Assembly (NCBI RefSeq): GCF_900113605.1
Contig: NZ_FOPY01000006.1
Span: 1-64,000, forward strand
Source: Modicisalibacter xianhensis
Lineage (GTDB): Bacteria > Pseudomonadota > Gammaproteobacteria > Pseudomonadales > Halomonadaceae
Length of the DNA: 64,000 nt
Reading direction: 5' to 3'
The notes under the pieces are model-generated. The model did no database searches. It was not told where the DNA came from and saw only the letters and a list, made by a program, of their open reading frames with translations. Below are positions 48,733-56,571 of this stretch, in pieces (the first letter of the stretch is position 1; each line of letters opens with the position of its first letter). The position numbers and the translations under genes were made by a program.

Positions 48733-50409
48733 ATGCAATACAGACTGCAAGAAGATGGGCTCTATGCCTTATCAGGGGATCACTGGCAGCGTATCGGTGG
48801 CTGGATTCAGGTGATGGCTCGAACCAGGTTAACCGACAAGCGGCACGGACACGGAGCGTTACTGGAATGGCAGAATTTCGATGGTGTGAAACTACGCGAG
48901 GTCGTCTATGCCCGAGATCTCAACAGCGATAATGCCCGGCAGGTGCGGGATATGCTGGTTGATACCGGTTATCCACTTACGCCCGGCCAAGCAAGCTGGA
49001 ACCGGCTTCAGCACTATCTGTTGGAACAGATGGCTCTGGTCGAACCGGCGACAGTGGTTAATCGAACGGGTTGGCACGGCGGAGTATTTGCTACCAGTAA
49101 CTGGACGATCGGCTCCGCTGACGAGCCGCACCATTTCGTAGGCCAATTATCAGGCTCTGCGACGTTAGAGGAGTCTGGAAGTCTCAGCGACTGGCAGACT
49201 TATGTCGGTCAGCTATGCCGAGGCAACCCGTTAGCAATATTCAGTATTGGCACGGCTCTGGCTGCGCCATTGATTGCGTCTGCTGGGATGGAAAATGGCG
49301 CCATCCATCTGGTTGGAGCATCGTCGACTGGGAAGACGACCTTGTTGCAATTGGCGGCCAGCGTCTACGGGAGCAACCGCTATGTCCGCAGTTGGATCTC
49401 AACGAGCAACGGATTAGCGGCAGTCTCTTCAGAGCACAACGACATGCTGTTGCCACTGGATGAAATCGGAATGGCTCGTCCGGAAGACATCGATACCGCT
49501 ATCTATCAGATCATGAACGGCTCGGGGAAGTTACGGGCTAACGTCTCCGGCGACCTCGCCGCGACCTCGCATTGGCGGACGCTGGTGTTGAGTAGCGGCG
49601 AAGTCTGGATTGCTGAGCTACTTCAGCAGATCGGTAAACCGTTACGCGCAGGCCAGCAGATACGACTGGTGGAAATTCCTGTATTTGGAGCCCAAGGGGC
49701 GTTCGATGAACTACACGGTCATAAGCACCCTCAGCAGTTTGTGGACGAGCTGAAATCGTCTTGTCAGCGCTACCACGGCACTGTCATTCGGGAGTGGGTG
49801 TCATTGCTGACCGAACGTCACTCTGAGCTAAGTCAGTATCTAAATCATGAGGTTGGTCGTCTGAGCGGTGCTTGGGCCAACGATCAGATGGCATCCCAAG
49901 TGCAACGGGTCATCCGGCGATTTGCCTTGATTGGGGCAGCACTTTGCCTCGGAAGCAGAAATTTCATCCTCCCATGGTCCGAAGAGGAATCTCTATCGGC
50001 AGTCCACAGAACTTTGAAGGCCTGGCTGGATAACAGGGGTCATTCCAGAAATTCTGAGGAATTCCGGCTTCTCAAAGCGCTGGAGCGGGCCATGAAAGTC
50101 TGGGAGCGCAGTCTCAGTGATATCGAACAAGCGAGTGGCCAGGGGGGAGCTGGTTTTCGACGCTCACACGAGGGACGCGAGTTGTGGTTGATCTATAAAT
50201 CGCACTTCCTAAAGCGGCTCGGGCTGCCGACCCATTACATGAGGGAAGTGGAGGTGCTGTTACAGCGCGACTGCCTGGTGAGTAATGAGCGCTCCCGGGG
50301 GACCTACAAAACCAGGGTCAATGGAGATTTGCAGCGGTTTTTCGCGCTCAGGCCTGACCAAGTTAGGCGGCAACTTGAAGAACTGGAGAGGATTGAGCAT
50401 GAGGACTGA
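48733..50409 (+). CDS. DUF927-domain ATPase/helicase-like protein
   Basis: A 558-residue protein with Walker A VGASSTGKTTLL near residues 194-205. After it come LLPLDEIGMARPEDIDTAIYQIMNGSGKLRAN (Walker B-like) and LRAGQQIRLVEIPVFG, the DUF927 pattern. The family is common in phage satellites and integrated plasmids, beside primases, and probably acts in replication. No primase (Toprim) gene is beside it here, so replication function would be incomplete or rely on the host. It is flanked by two small HTH genes. Confidence 0.82.
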   Translation: MQYRLQEDGLYALSGDHWQRIGGWIQVMARTRLTDKRHGHGALLEWQNFDGVKLREVVYARDLNSDNARQVRDMLVDTGYPLTPGQASWNRLQHYLLEQMALVEPATVVNRTGWHGGVFATSNWTIGSADEPHHFVGQLSGSATLEESGSLSDWQTYVGQLCRGNPLAIFSIGTALAAPLIASAGMENGAIHLVGASSTGKTTLLQLAASVYGSNRYVRSWISTSNGLAAVSSEHNDMLLPLDEIGMARPEDIDTAIYQIMNGSGKLRANVSGDLAATSHWRTLVLSSGEVWIAELLQQIGKPLRAGQQIRLVEIPVFGAQGAFDELHGHKHPQQFVDELKSSCQRYHGTVIREWVSLLTERHSELSQYLNHEVGRLSGAWANDQMASQVQRVIRRFALIGAALCLGSRNFILPWSEEESLSAVHRTLKAWLDNRGHSRNSEEFRLLKALERAMKVWERSLSDIEQASGQGGAGFRRSHEGRELWLIYKSHFLKRLGLPTHYMREVEVLLQRDCLVSNERSRGTYKTRVNGDLQRFFALRPDQVRRQLEELERIEHED

Positions 50410-50417
50410 CACGGTGT

Positions 50418-50443
50418 TCCCAATTTCCCAGTTTTCCCACTTT
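50418..50443. repeat. Right copy of the inverted 26-base island repeat
   Basis: TTCCC at 50418, 50425 and 50434. The 26-base stretch matches the complement of 29181-29206 at 22 of 26 positions. It lies between the DUF927 and HTH genes. Confidence 0.5.
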
Positions 50444-50469
50444 GGTTATGGCGGTGTAGGGGTAGAGCG

Positions 50470-50814
50470 ATGACAGAAAAAGAGATGTTACAGCGAGTAT
50501 TGCAGGACATGATGGTCCTCAAAAAAATCATTTTGGACCATATTAATGGTAGCAAGGCCCCGGAGACCGACAAGGAGATCATGAGCCTTGAGGAGTGTGC
50601 GGAATACACTGGGCTGAAGAAAAGCACCCTGTACCAGCTAACCTCCCAAAAGAAGATCCCTCACTTCAAGCCAAATGGTCACCGGCTTTTCTTTCGCCGC
50701 GAAGACATTCTGAAGTGGCTCCAGTCCAATCGGATCGCGACATCGGACGAAATCGAAAAGGCGGCTGCTCAGCACCTGGTGAGCCATCGAAGACCAGGAC
50801 GGCGGAGTGTTTGA
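50470..50814 (+). CDS. Excisionase-family HTH protein
   Basis: A 114-residue protein with a central MerR/excisionase winged helix: MSLEECAEYTGLKKSTLYQLTSQKKIPHFKPNGHRLFFRREDILKWLQSNR (residues about 38-90). Its N-terminal 35 residues form a short helix. It is convergent with the integrase gene and could be the directionality factor (Xis) for it; AlpA at 48520 is the other candidate. Confidence 0.78.
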   Translation: MTEKEMLQRVLQDMMVLKKIILDHINGSKAPETDKEIMSLEECAEYTGLKKSTLYQLTSQKKIPHFKPNGHRLFFRREDILKWLQSNRIATSDEIEKAAAQHLVSHRRPGRRSV

Positions 50815-50830
50815 TGTGGGGCAGGTGTAA

Positions 50831-50853
50831 AGAGGGGCTGTGAAAGCCCCTCT
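50831..50853. terminator. Stem-loop between convergent HTH and integrase genes
   Basis: AGAGGGGCT-GTGAA-AGCCCCTCT, a perfect 9-bp stem. Neither side has a long T-run, so termination efficiency is uncertain, but the position between convergent genes fits a bidirectional terminator. Confidence 0.5.
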
Positions 50854-50859
50854 CGTCAC

Positions 50860-52050
50860 TTAGGCTGCACATTCCTCAACCTCGTCCAGTGTCTCCTCAA
50901 ATATGTCAGGAAAACTCCTCATGGCCTCTGTACGGCGAGTTTCGAGTATGTCCGCATAGATCTCCGTGGTTCTGAGCTCGCTGTGGCCCAGAAGCCGGGA
51001 CAACGAGTAGATATCCACACCCCTGGCCAGTTGATTGACCGCAAAGGTGTGCCGTCCGGCATGGAAGGTGACGTTCTTGGTGATTCCTGCCCGCATGACC
51101 CACTGCGCTAATGCAACGTTGGTGTAGGAGTCATACTTCAGACCCTTGAATACCCTATCGCTTGGCTTACCGCGATTCTCCAAGTTCAACAATCTCACCG
51201 CTGAGTCTGGAAGATCCAAGTATTGCAGTGAGTTCCCGGCGTTCACCAGCTTCTTCTGCCGAAAAATGATGCGGTAGTGGCCATCGGCGAATTCCTCTAT
51301 CTCACCCCAGACCAGCTTGTGGATGTCTGACCAGCGAAGGCCTGTGGTGCAGGAGAACAGGAAAGCCCGCCGCAGCACGTCATAACGGCATTCGGCTTTG
51401 GTTAGAGCCCTTACCTCTTCCAGGGTCAAGTAAGTGCGTTTCGTGTTTTCCGGCTTGATGGACTTGACCTGTTGAACCGGGTTGTCGCGGACAATGCCAT
51501 CCCGATAGGCTTGGTTGAGCGCTGCCCGAACCTTGTTGAAATAACTGCTGGTGGTGTTCTTGGCTAGTTTGGTACCGGATTTGGTGGTGGCCTCATGCAG
51601 AAGGTAGTGCCGGAACCCCTCCAGGAATCGCTTATCGACTTGTTCAAAGGTCAGTTCAGACAAGCCATGGTAGCGGTGCAGGTGGTGACGGGTGGAGATC
51701 CAGATCGAATGGTTGGATTTGCTTCCGGAAGCTTTCTCGTCAGTCAGCTGGTCGAAGTAATCGAAGAAGCTGGCAGAAAGCTTGGTCCGATCATCCAATC
51801 CATGTCGTGACGACTCGATTTCCAACAGCCGTTTTGCCCGGATGGCCTCAGCCTTCTGATTCACGGTCTTGTTGTGCTCGCGCTCCGCCGGAAGTCGAGG
51901 TTTGTCGTAGAGGAACAGGTTCAGGGGCTCATACGAGCGCTTCTGCGCCCGAGAACCGTTCTGGCCTGTCTTGGAACCGTGATAGTAGACCAGTCGCAAG
52001 GCACGGTGGCCGTTCTTGTCTGGTTCGCGTTTCTGGATAGTGATTTTCAT
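50860..52050 (-). CDS. Tyrosine-type site-specific integrase
   Basis: A 396-residue tyrosine recombinase. An arm-binding N-terminus (MKITIQKREPDKNGHRALRLVYYHGS) and a SAM-like core-binding domain (SFFDYFDQLTDEKASGSKSNHSIWISTRHHLHRY) precede the catalytic part. The catalytic residues are seen in TTGLRWSDIHKL (Arg), FHAGRHTFAV (His, Arg) and LLGHSELRTTEIYADI (His, Tyr). The arm and SAM style looks like that common in Bacteroidetes integrases. It lies next to the mnmE 3' end, in the same direction as mnmE, and should be the enzyme that inserted the island. Confidence 0.92.
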   Translation of the reverse strand: MKITIQKREPDKNGHRALRLVYYHGSKTGQNGSRAQKRSYEPLNLFLYDKPRLPAEREHNKTVNQKAEAIRAKRLLEIESSRHGLDDRTKLSASFFDYFDQLTDEKASGSKSNHSIWISTRHHLHRYHGLSELTFEQVDKRFLEGFRHYLLHEATTKSGTKLAKNTTSSYFNKVRAALNQAYRDGIVRDNPVQQVKSIKPENTKRTYLTLEEVRALTKAECRYDVLRRAFLFSCTTGLRWSDIHKLVWGEIEEFADGHYRIIFRQKKLVNAGNSLQYLDLPDSAVRLLNLENRGKPSDRVFKGLKYDSYTNVALAQWVMRAGITKNVTFHAGRHTFAVNQLARGVDIYSLSRLLGHSELRTTEIYADILETRRTEAMRSFPDIFEETLDEVEECAA

Positions 52051-52054
52051 GTTT

Positions 52055-52111
52055 TGCTCCTTTTGTGCTCCGAGTGCTCCGAAAACTTATACTCGGAGCA
52101 CACACGGAGCA
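52055..52111. repeat. TGCTCC repeats upstream of the integrase
   Basis: TGCTCC occurs at 52055, 52066 and 52075, and its complement at 52095 and 52106. GTGCTCCGAG (52065-52074) pairs exactly with CTCGGAGCAC (52092-52101). These may be integrase arm-binding sites or an operator for the integrase gene. Confidence 0.55.
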
Positions 52112-52220
52112 AGAGGGGGCAAAACGGATCAAATTGCCTGCAAAGAAATAGAATAAATTTCTTTATAAAACAATGGCTTATTTGTATTTGGTTGGATGCT
52201 TTTCGATCTTTTTGGCCATT

Positions 52221-52238
52221 TTACTTCCCAATGCAGAA
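52221..52238 (-). repeat. Right attachment-site-like repeat at the mnmE 3' end
   Basis: TTCTGCATTGGGAAGTAA on the minus strand encodes the last residues (FCIGK, stop) of MnmE. It matches 14 of 18 bases of the left copy. The mnmE reading frame is intact, so the integration event restored the gene end, as is usual for this target. Confidence 0.75.
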
Positions 52239-53621
52239 CTCGCCGAATATCTTGCCAAGCAGATCATCGGCACTGAATTCGCCTGTTATCTCGCCGAGGG
52301 CCTGCTGGGCGTCACGCAGGTCCTCGGCCAGCAGTTCCCCTGCCCCGTAACCCTGCAGCTGGGCTTCGCCATTGGCCAGGGCGTCTTCTGCACGGTCCAG
52401 AGCATCCAGATGCCGGCGGCGCGCGGAAAAGCGTCCTTCCGTGGTCGTACGGTAGCCCATCACGTCCTTCAGATGTTCCTTCAGGTTATCCACACCCGCT
52501 CCGGTCCTTGCCGACAGACGCAGGGTCGGTGGGGTTGTGGATAGATCGATACCCGATGCTTCATGGCTGGCATCGATCTTGTTGCGAACCAATGTGAGCC
52601 GTGAAGGGTCTGGCAGCCGCGCCACGAACTCCGGCCAGATCGCCATGGGATCGGTCGCCTGGGTAGCCGCCGCATCCACCAGCAGCAGCACGCGGTCGGC
52701 TTTTTCGATTTCGGCCCAGGCGCGGGCTACGCCGATCTGCTCCACGGCATCGGGAGTGTCGCGCAGGCCTGCGGTATCGATGATGTGTAGTGGCATGCCG
52801 TCGATATGGATATGCTCGCGCAACACATCGCGTGTGGTGCCCTCGATGTCGGTGACGATGGCAGTGTCCTGCTCGGTCAGGGCGTTGAGCAGGCTGGACT
52901 TGCCGGCATTGGGACGCCCGGCAATCACCACGCTCATGCCTTCGCGCATCAGCGAGCCCTGGCCTGCCGCCGCACGCACCCTGGCGAGCTCCTGGCGGAC
53001 CTCGTCGAGCATTGCTGCGACCTTTCCATCCGCCAGGAAGTCGATCTCCTCCTCGGGAAAGTCGATGGCCGCCTCGACGTACATGCGCAGTTCGACAAGC
53101 CGCTCGACCAGGGCCGTGACACGCTGCGAGAACTCGCCCTGCAGCGAACGCAGCGCGTTCTCGGCGGCGGCCCGCGAGCTGGCATCGATCAGGTCGGCGA
53201 TAGCCTCGGCCTGTGCCAGATCGAGCTTGTCGTTGAGAAAGGCGCGCTCGGAGAATTCGCCGGGCCTGGCCAGGCGTGCACCAAGCTGGATACAACGTTC
53301 GAGCAGCAGGTCCATGATCACTGGGCCCCCATGCCCCTGGAGTTCGAGCACGTCTTCGCCGGTAAAGGAATTGGGACCCGAAAAGTACAGGGCGATGCCT
53401 TCATCGATGATGCGGTCGTCGTGGCCCGCAAATGGGCCGTAGTGGGCATGACGTGGCGCCGGGCAGTGTCCCAGCACCTGACTGGCAATCTCGCGGCTGG
53501 CAGGCCCTGAGACGCGAACGATGCCGACGCCGCCACGTCCGGAAGGCGTGGCCAGGGCGGCAATGGTGTCCTGGGTATAGAGCGGGCTATCGGGCATGGG
53601 CATTCTCGTGTTTGCCGACAT
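52221..53621 (-). CDS. mnmE: tRNA uridine-5-carboxymethylaminomethyl modification GTPase MnmE
   Basis: GTPase partner of MnmG in wobble-uridine modification. It has the N-terminal tetrahydrofolate-binding domain ([22 protein letters not shown]), a helical middle domain, the inserted G domain with [30 protein letters not shown] and NKID, and the C-terminal FCIGK whose cysteine is catalytic. It is 466 residues from the first in-frame ATG; ATG codons 6-8 residues later are also possible and no strong ribosome site decides between them. Its 3' end is the island attachment site. Confidence 0.95.
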   Translation of the reverse strand: MSANTRMPMPDSPLYTQDTIAALATPSGRGGVGIVRVSGPASREIASQVLGHCPAPRHAHYGPFAGHDDRIIDEGIALYFSGPNSFTGEDVLELQGHGGPVIMDLLLERCIQLGARLARPGEFSERAFLNDKLDLAQAEAIADLIDASSRAAAENALRSLQGEFSQRVTALVERLVELRMYVEAAIDFPEEEIDFLADGKVAAMLDEVRQELARVRAAAGQGSLMREGMSVVIAGRPNAGKSSLLNALTEQDTAIVTDIEGTTRDVLREHIHIDGMPLHIIDTAGLRDTPDAVEQIGVARAWAEIEKADRVLLLVDAAATQATDPMAIWPEFVARLPDPSRLTLVRNKIDASHEASGIDLSTTPPTLRLSARTGAGVDNLKEHLKDVMGYRTTTEGRFSARRRHLDALDRAEDALANGEAQLQGYGAGELLAEDLRDAQQALGEITGEFSADDLLGKIFGEFCIGK

Positions 53622-53646
53622 TGTCGCGGGGGAAGGCCATAAACGC

Positions 53647-53673
53647 CAGACCCCCGCACGGGGCGGGGGTCTG
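53647..53673 (-). promoter_or_regulatory. Stem-loop between yidC and mnmE
   Basis: CAGACCCCCGC and its complement form a perfect 11-bp stem with a 5-base loop. On the minus strand it follows yidC and precedes mnmE. Only GTTTA follows, so it is either a weak terminator or an RNA-stabilising hairpin within the transcript. Confidence 0.5.
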
Positions 53674-53690
53674 GGCTTGGCATCGCGACT

Positions 53691-55373
53691 TTACTTGGTC
53701 TTGCTGGCCGGTGCCGGGTCGGCCATCAGCTTGCGTGTGATGAACCACTGCTGAAGGATCGAGATGGTGTTGTTGACGATCCAGTAGATGACCAGACCGG
53801 CCGGGAACCACAGGAAGAAGAACGTGAAGACGATGGGCAGCATCTTCATGATCTTGGCCTGGGTCGGGTCCGGCGGTGTCGGGTTCAACTGCTGCTGCAC
53901 GAACATGGAAATGCCCATCAGGATCGGCAGCACGAAGTACGGATCCTTCACCGACAGGTCGTCTATCCACAGGATGAACGGCGCGTGGCGCAGTTCCACG
54001 GATTCAAGCAGCATCCAGTAGAGCGCGATGAAGACCGGCATCTGGATCAGAATCGGAAGACAGCCGCCCAGCGGATTGATCTTCTCCTTCTGATAGAACT
54101 TCATCATCTCCTGGGACATCTTCTGGCGATCGTTGCCGTACTGCTCCTTGATGCGCTGCATCTCGGGGCCGAGCTTGCGCATCTTGGCCATCGACTTGTA
54201 GGCGGTGGCGGAGAGCGGGAACAGCACGAGCTTGACAAGGACCGTCAGACCCACGATCGCCCAGCCCCAGTTGCCGATGACGCTGTGGATCTTCTCGAGC
54301 AGCCAGAACAGCGGATTGGCAATGAACCACAGCCAGCCGAAGTCGACGGTCAGCTCCAGGTAGGGGGCGACCTCTTCCAGGCGTTCCTGCACCTTGGGCC
54401 CCAGGTACAACGTGGCGTCCAGCGTTGCTTCGCTGCCTGGCGCAAGGGTACGGGTCGGGCCGGCGAAGGCAGCAACGTTGCGGTCACGCGAATCGGTCGT
54501 CGCATAATAGAGATTCTGCTGCTCCTGGCCCGGTACCCAAGCGGAAACGAAGTAGTGCTGGATGATCGCGACCCAGCCGCCCTGGACATCGCGATTGTTG
54601 AAGCCGCCTGCTTGGACGTCCTCGAAGTCGACTTTCTCGTAGTGACTGTCGGGTGAGGAATAGGCGGCACCGAGGAAGGAACTCATGCCCATGGACACGC
54701 CACTGGTCGGGTCGGGGCTGTTGTCGCGGGCCAACTGGCCGATGAAGCGGGCCGTGACCGGCGTCTCGCTCTCGTTGGCCAGGTGGTAGCTGACGTTCAC
54801 TGCGTAGCTGTCGCGTTCGAAAGTGAAGCGCTTGATGATATCGACGCCGTTGACTTCGGCTGCCAGGTCGACGGTCAGCGCCTCGCTATCCGGCTCGAGC
54901 CGGTAGGTGGTCCGTTCGGGGGTGAAGGCGATACGTCCCTGATGTCCCTCCAATTGCAGGCCGGACTTGGCGACGTAACTGCGCACCTGATTGTCTGACA
55001 ACAGAACGAAGGGGTGCTCGGAATCCTGGCTGCGCAGATGCTGCGGGAGCGCAGCGTAGACGATGTCGCCGCCCTGCGGATCGATGCGCACGTCGAGGAC
55101 GTCGGTGACGACCTGGACAAGGCTGCGGCGGTTGTCGGCAGCGCCTTCGCCCGGCATGTTGCTGCTGGCCGGCGTCGCCGAGGCATCCGATGGTGCCGCC
55201 AGGCCCTGATCATCCGCAGGGGATGTGTCGTTGCCGCCCTGGGGCGCTTCGCTGACAGTGGGGGCACTGGGGACGTTGACGTCAGGCTGGCCGTAATCCT
55301 GATTCCACTGGATTACCAGCAGGTAGGCGAGCACCGCTAGCGGTATCACGAGAAGAAGTCGTTTTACATCCAT
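53691..55373 (-). CDS. yidC: Membrane protein insertase YidC
   Basis: Inner-membrane insertase that works alone or with SecYEG, for example for ATP synthase subunits a and c. It starts with a membrane anchor MDVKRLLLVIPLAVLAYLLVIQW. A large periplasmic domain follows, then the conserved C-terminal core of five helices (IGNWGWAIVGLTVLVKLVLFPLSATAYKSMAKMRKLGPEM, LPILIQMPVFIALYWMLLESVELRHAPFILWI, GLVIYWIVNNTISILQQWFI). It is 560 residues, the Gram-negative form. It lies downstream of rnpA; no yidD gene lies between them. Confidence 0.96.
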   Translation of the reverse strand: MDVKRLLLVIPLAVLAYLLVIQWNQDYGQPDVNVPSAPTVSEAPQGGNDTSPADDQGLAAPSDASATPASSNMPGEGAADNRRSLVQVVTDVLDVRIDPQGGDIVYAALPQHLRSQDSEHPFVLLSDNQVRSYVAKSGLQLEGHQGRIAFTPERTTYRLEPDSEALTVDLAAEVNGVDIIKRFTFERDSYAVNVSYHLANESETPVTARFIGQLARDNSPDPTSGVSMGMSSFLGAAYSSPDSHYEKVDFEDVQAGGFNNRDVQGGWVAIIQHYFVSAWVPGQEQQNLYYATTDSRDRNVAAFAGPTRTLAPGSEATLDATLYLGPKVQERLEEVAPYLELTVDFGWLWFIANPLFWLLEKIHSVIGNWGWAIVGLTVLVKLVLFPLSATAYKSMAKMRKLGPEMQRIKEQYGNDRQKMSQEMMKFYQKEKINPLGGCLPILIQMPVFIALYWMLLESVELRHAPFILWIDDLSVKDPYFVLPILMGISMFVQQQLNPTPPDPTQAKIMKMLPIVFTFFFLWFPAGLVIYWIVNNTISILQQWFITRKLMADPAPASKTK

Positions 55374-55470
55374 GGGGGATCTGCCCGGTGGGGTGATGGA
55401 TCATTCTGGCGGCTTCGTTCAGCACCGATGGCCGGAGGGGGCATGGCGAGGCCGCGCTGTTGCTATCCGG

Positions 55471-55860
55471 TCAAGAGAGTGAGGAGGCTGCCGTTTGCTT
55501 GCGGACATCCTTCTCCAGGCGACGCCACATGCCGTAAAGCTGGCGATGCAGTGTCTCGTTGTCCAGATCGTTGACGCCGCGGCGTGCCAAAACGACGATG
55601 TCCACAGCGGGCAAACGATGCTGCTGCAGACGAATGGATTCGCGCACGAGGCGTTTCAGGCGGTTGCGATCGACGGCACGACGTACGTTCTTCTTGCTGA
55701 ATACCAGCCCCACCCGCGGATATCCCAGCGCGTTGTCACTGGCCAGTGCCAGCAACCCCTTGCCATGGATCTTGTAGGTGGCCTGGTCGAAGACGCGCCG
55801 ATATTCCCCGGCGGTCAGCAGACGCAGCTGCCGGGGAAATCCCTGACAGGACATTCGCAA
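55471..55860 (-). CDS. rnpA: Ribonuclease P protein component
   Basis: Small basic protein that helps the RNase P RNA trim tRNA 5' ends. It has the N-terminal FPRQLRLLTAGEYRRVFD and the RNR-type motif RVGLVFSKKNVRRAVDRNRLKRLVRESIRLQQ. Length is 129 residues. It is 6 bases from rpmH, the usual rpmH-rnpA pair. Confidence 0.95.
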   Translation of the reverse strand: MRMSCQGFPRQLRLLTAGEYRRVFDQATYKIHGKGLLALASDNALGYPRVGLVFSKKNVRRAVDRNRLKRLVRESIRLQQHRLPAVDIVVLARRGVNDLDNETLHRQLYGMWRRLEKDVRKQTAASSLS

Positions 55861-55866
55861 CCGGGA

Positions 55867-56001
55867 TCAAGCGCTCAGACGCTTGCGACCCTTGGCGCGA
55901 CGACGCGCAATGACCTGGCGGCCGTTCTTGGTGGCCATACGAGCACGGAAACCGTGCACGCGCTTGCGCTTCAGTACGCTGGGCTGAAAAGTGCGTTTCA
56001 T
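55867..56001 (-). CDS. rpmH: 50S ribosomal protein L34
   Basis: A 44-residue basic protein, [44 protein letters not shown] in sequence order, identical in form to L34 of other bacteria. I took the ATG at 56001 because the family always starts MKRTFQPS; a longer in-frame reading has no support. Confidence 0.97.
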   Translation of the reverse strand: MKRTFQPSVLKRKRVHGFRARMATKNGRQVIARRRAKGRKRLSA

Positions 56002-56571
56002 AGTTGCTGCTTCCCACGTGATTGAGTGAACGAGAGGTAAAACGGAGTGCCCCGATTCCAACCTGGAATCGGGGCGGATTCGGTTCAAGGTCGGGAATTC
56101 TAGTGAATTCGCAAGCTGCGTGCAATTTTTAAGCGCATTTATCCACACAGGGTTTGTCGCCTTGCTTGATGGCAGTGCCTAGGATCGAAAAAAGGCAAAA
56201 GCCGAAGTACCCCTAGGGGCGTTCGTCGTCTATCGACTCACTACAATAATGTTTGGTTTACCTGATGATGTTGTTATTAATACTGTGGGCAATATTTGTG
56301 GATAAGTAACAAAAAAATACTTATATGAATGACTTATAACAATGATATCGATGTGGAGAAATTGCGGACATGCGGTGCGGGGCACGGGGACGGTCGTGTG
56401 GATAACTAGCGATTCCTCCACAGGCAGGCGTTATCCTCACAATCATACCGATTCTGTCCACCTGGCTTTGGGCAAGTTTTCCACAAGGCCAGCAAAGCGG
56501 ATGGCGTGTGGATAACTCGTCCGTAGGACGATACAATGCCCGGTCATTCGCTAACTGGATGGTGAGGTCGC
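56002..56571. other. rpmH-dnaA intergenic region: candidate replication origin
   Basis: A 570-base spacer. Exact or allowed DnaA boxes lie at 56139-56147, 56297-56305, 56397-56405, 56477-56485 and 56507-56515. One-mismatch boxes lie at 56352-56360 and 56431-56439. An AT-rich tract at about 56240-56350 may be the unwinding element. This is the classical origin position in Pseudomonas. Flanking genes diverge from it, so all nearby essential genes would be read in the direction of replication. Confidence 0.7.
56049..56075 (-). promoter_or_regulatory. Stem-loop in the rpmH leader
   Basis: GCCCCGATTCCA and its complement form a perfect 12-bp stem with a 3-base loop, about 48 bases upstream of the rpmH start. 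It may be an attenuator or a regulatory hairpin in the L34 transcript. Confidence 0.5.

Larger units (their letters stand above)
29036..52238. mobile_element. Genomic island inserted at the 3' end of mnmE
   Basis: About 23.2 kb of clearly AT-richer DNA lies between rlmJ and mnmE, bounded by two imperfect copies (14 of 18 identical) of the last 18 bases of mnmE. A tyrosine integrase sits at the mnmE side, transcribed in the mnmE direction. The cargo is a ubiquitin-like operon with WYL regulator, unknown genes, a serine recombinase, a possible MobI-like gene, a WYL-controlled type I restriction operon with dinD, a GmrSD nuclease and an AlpA-DUF927-HTH module. SGI1-type islands are known to integrate at this same site. 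Exact boundaries are inferred from the repeats. Confidence 0.85.
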
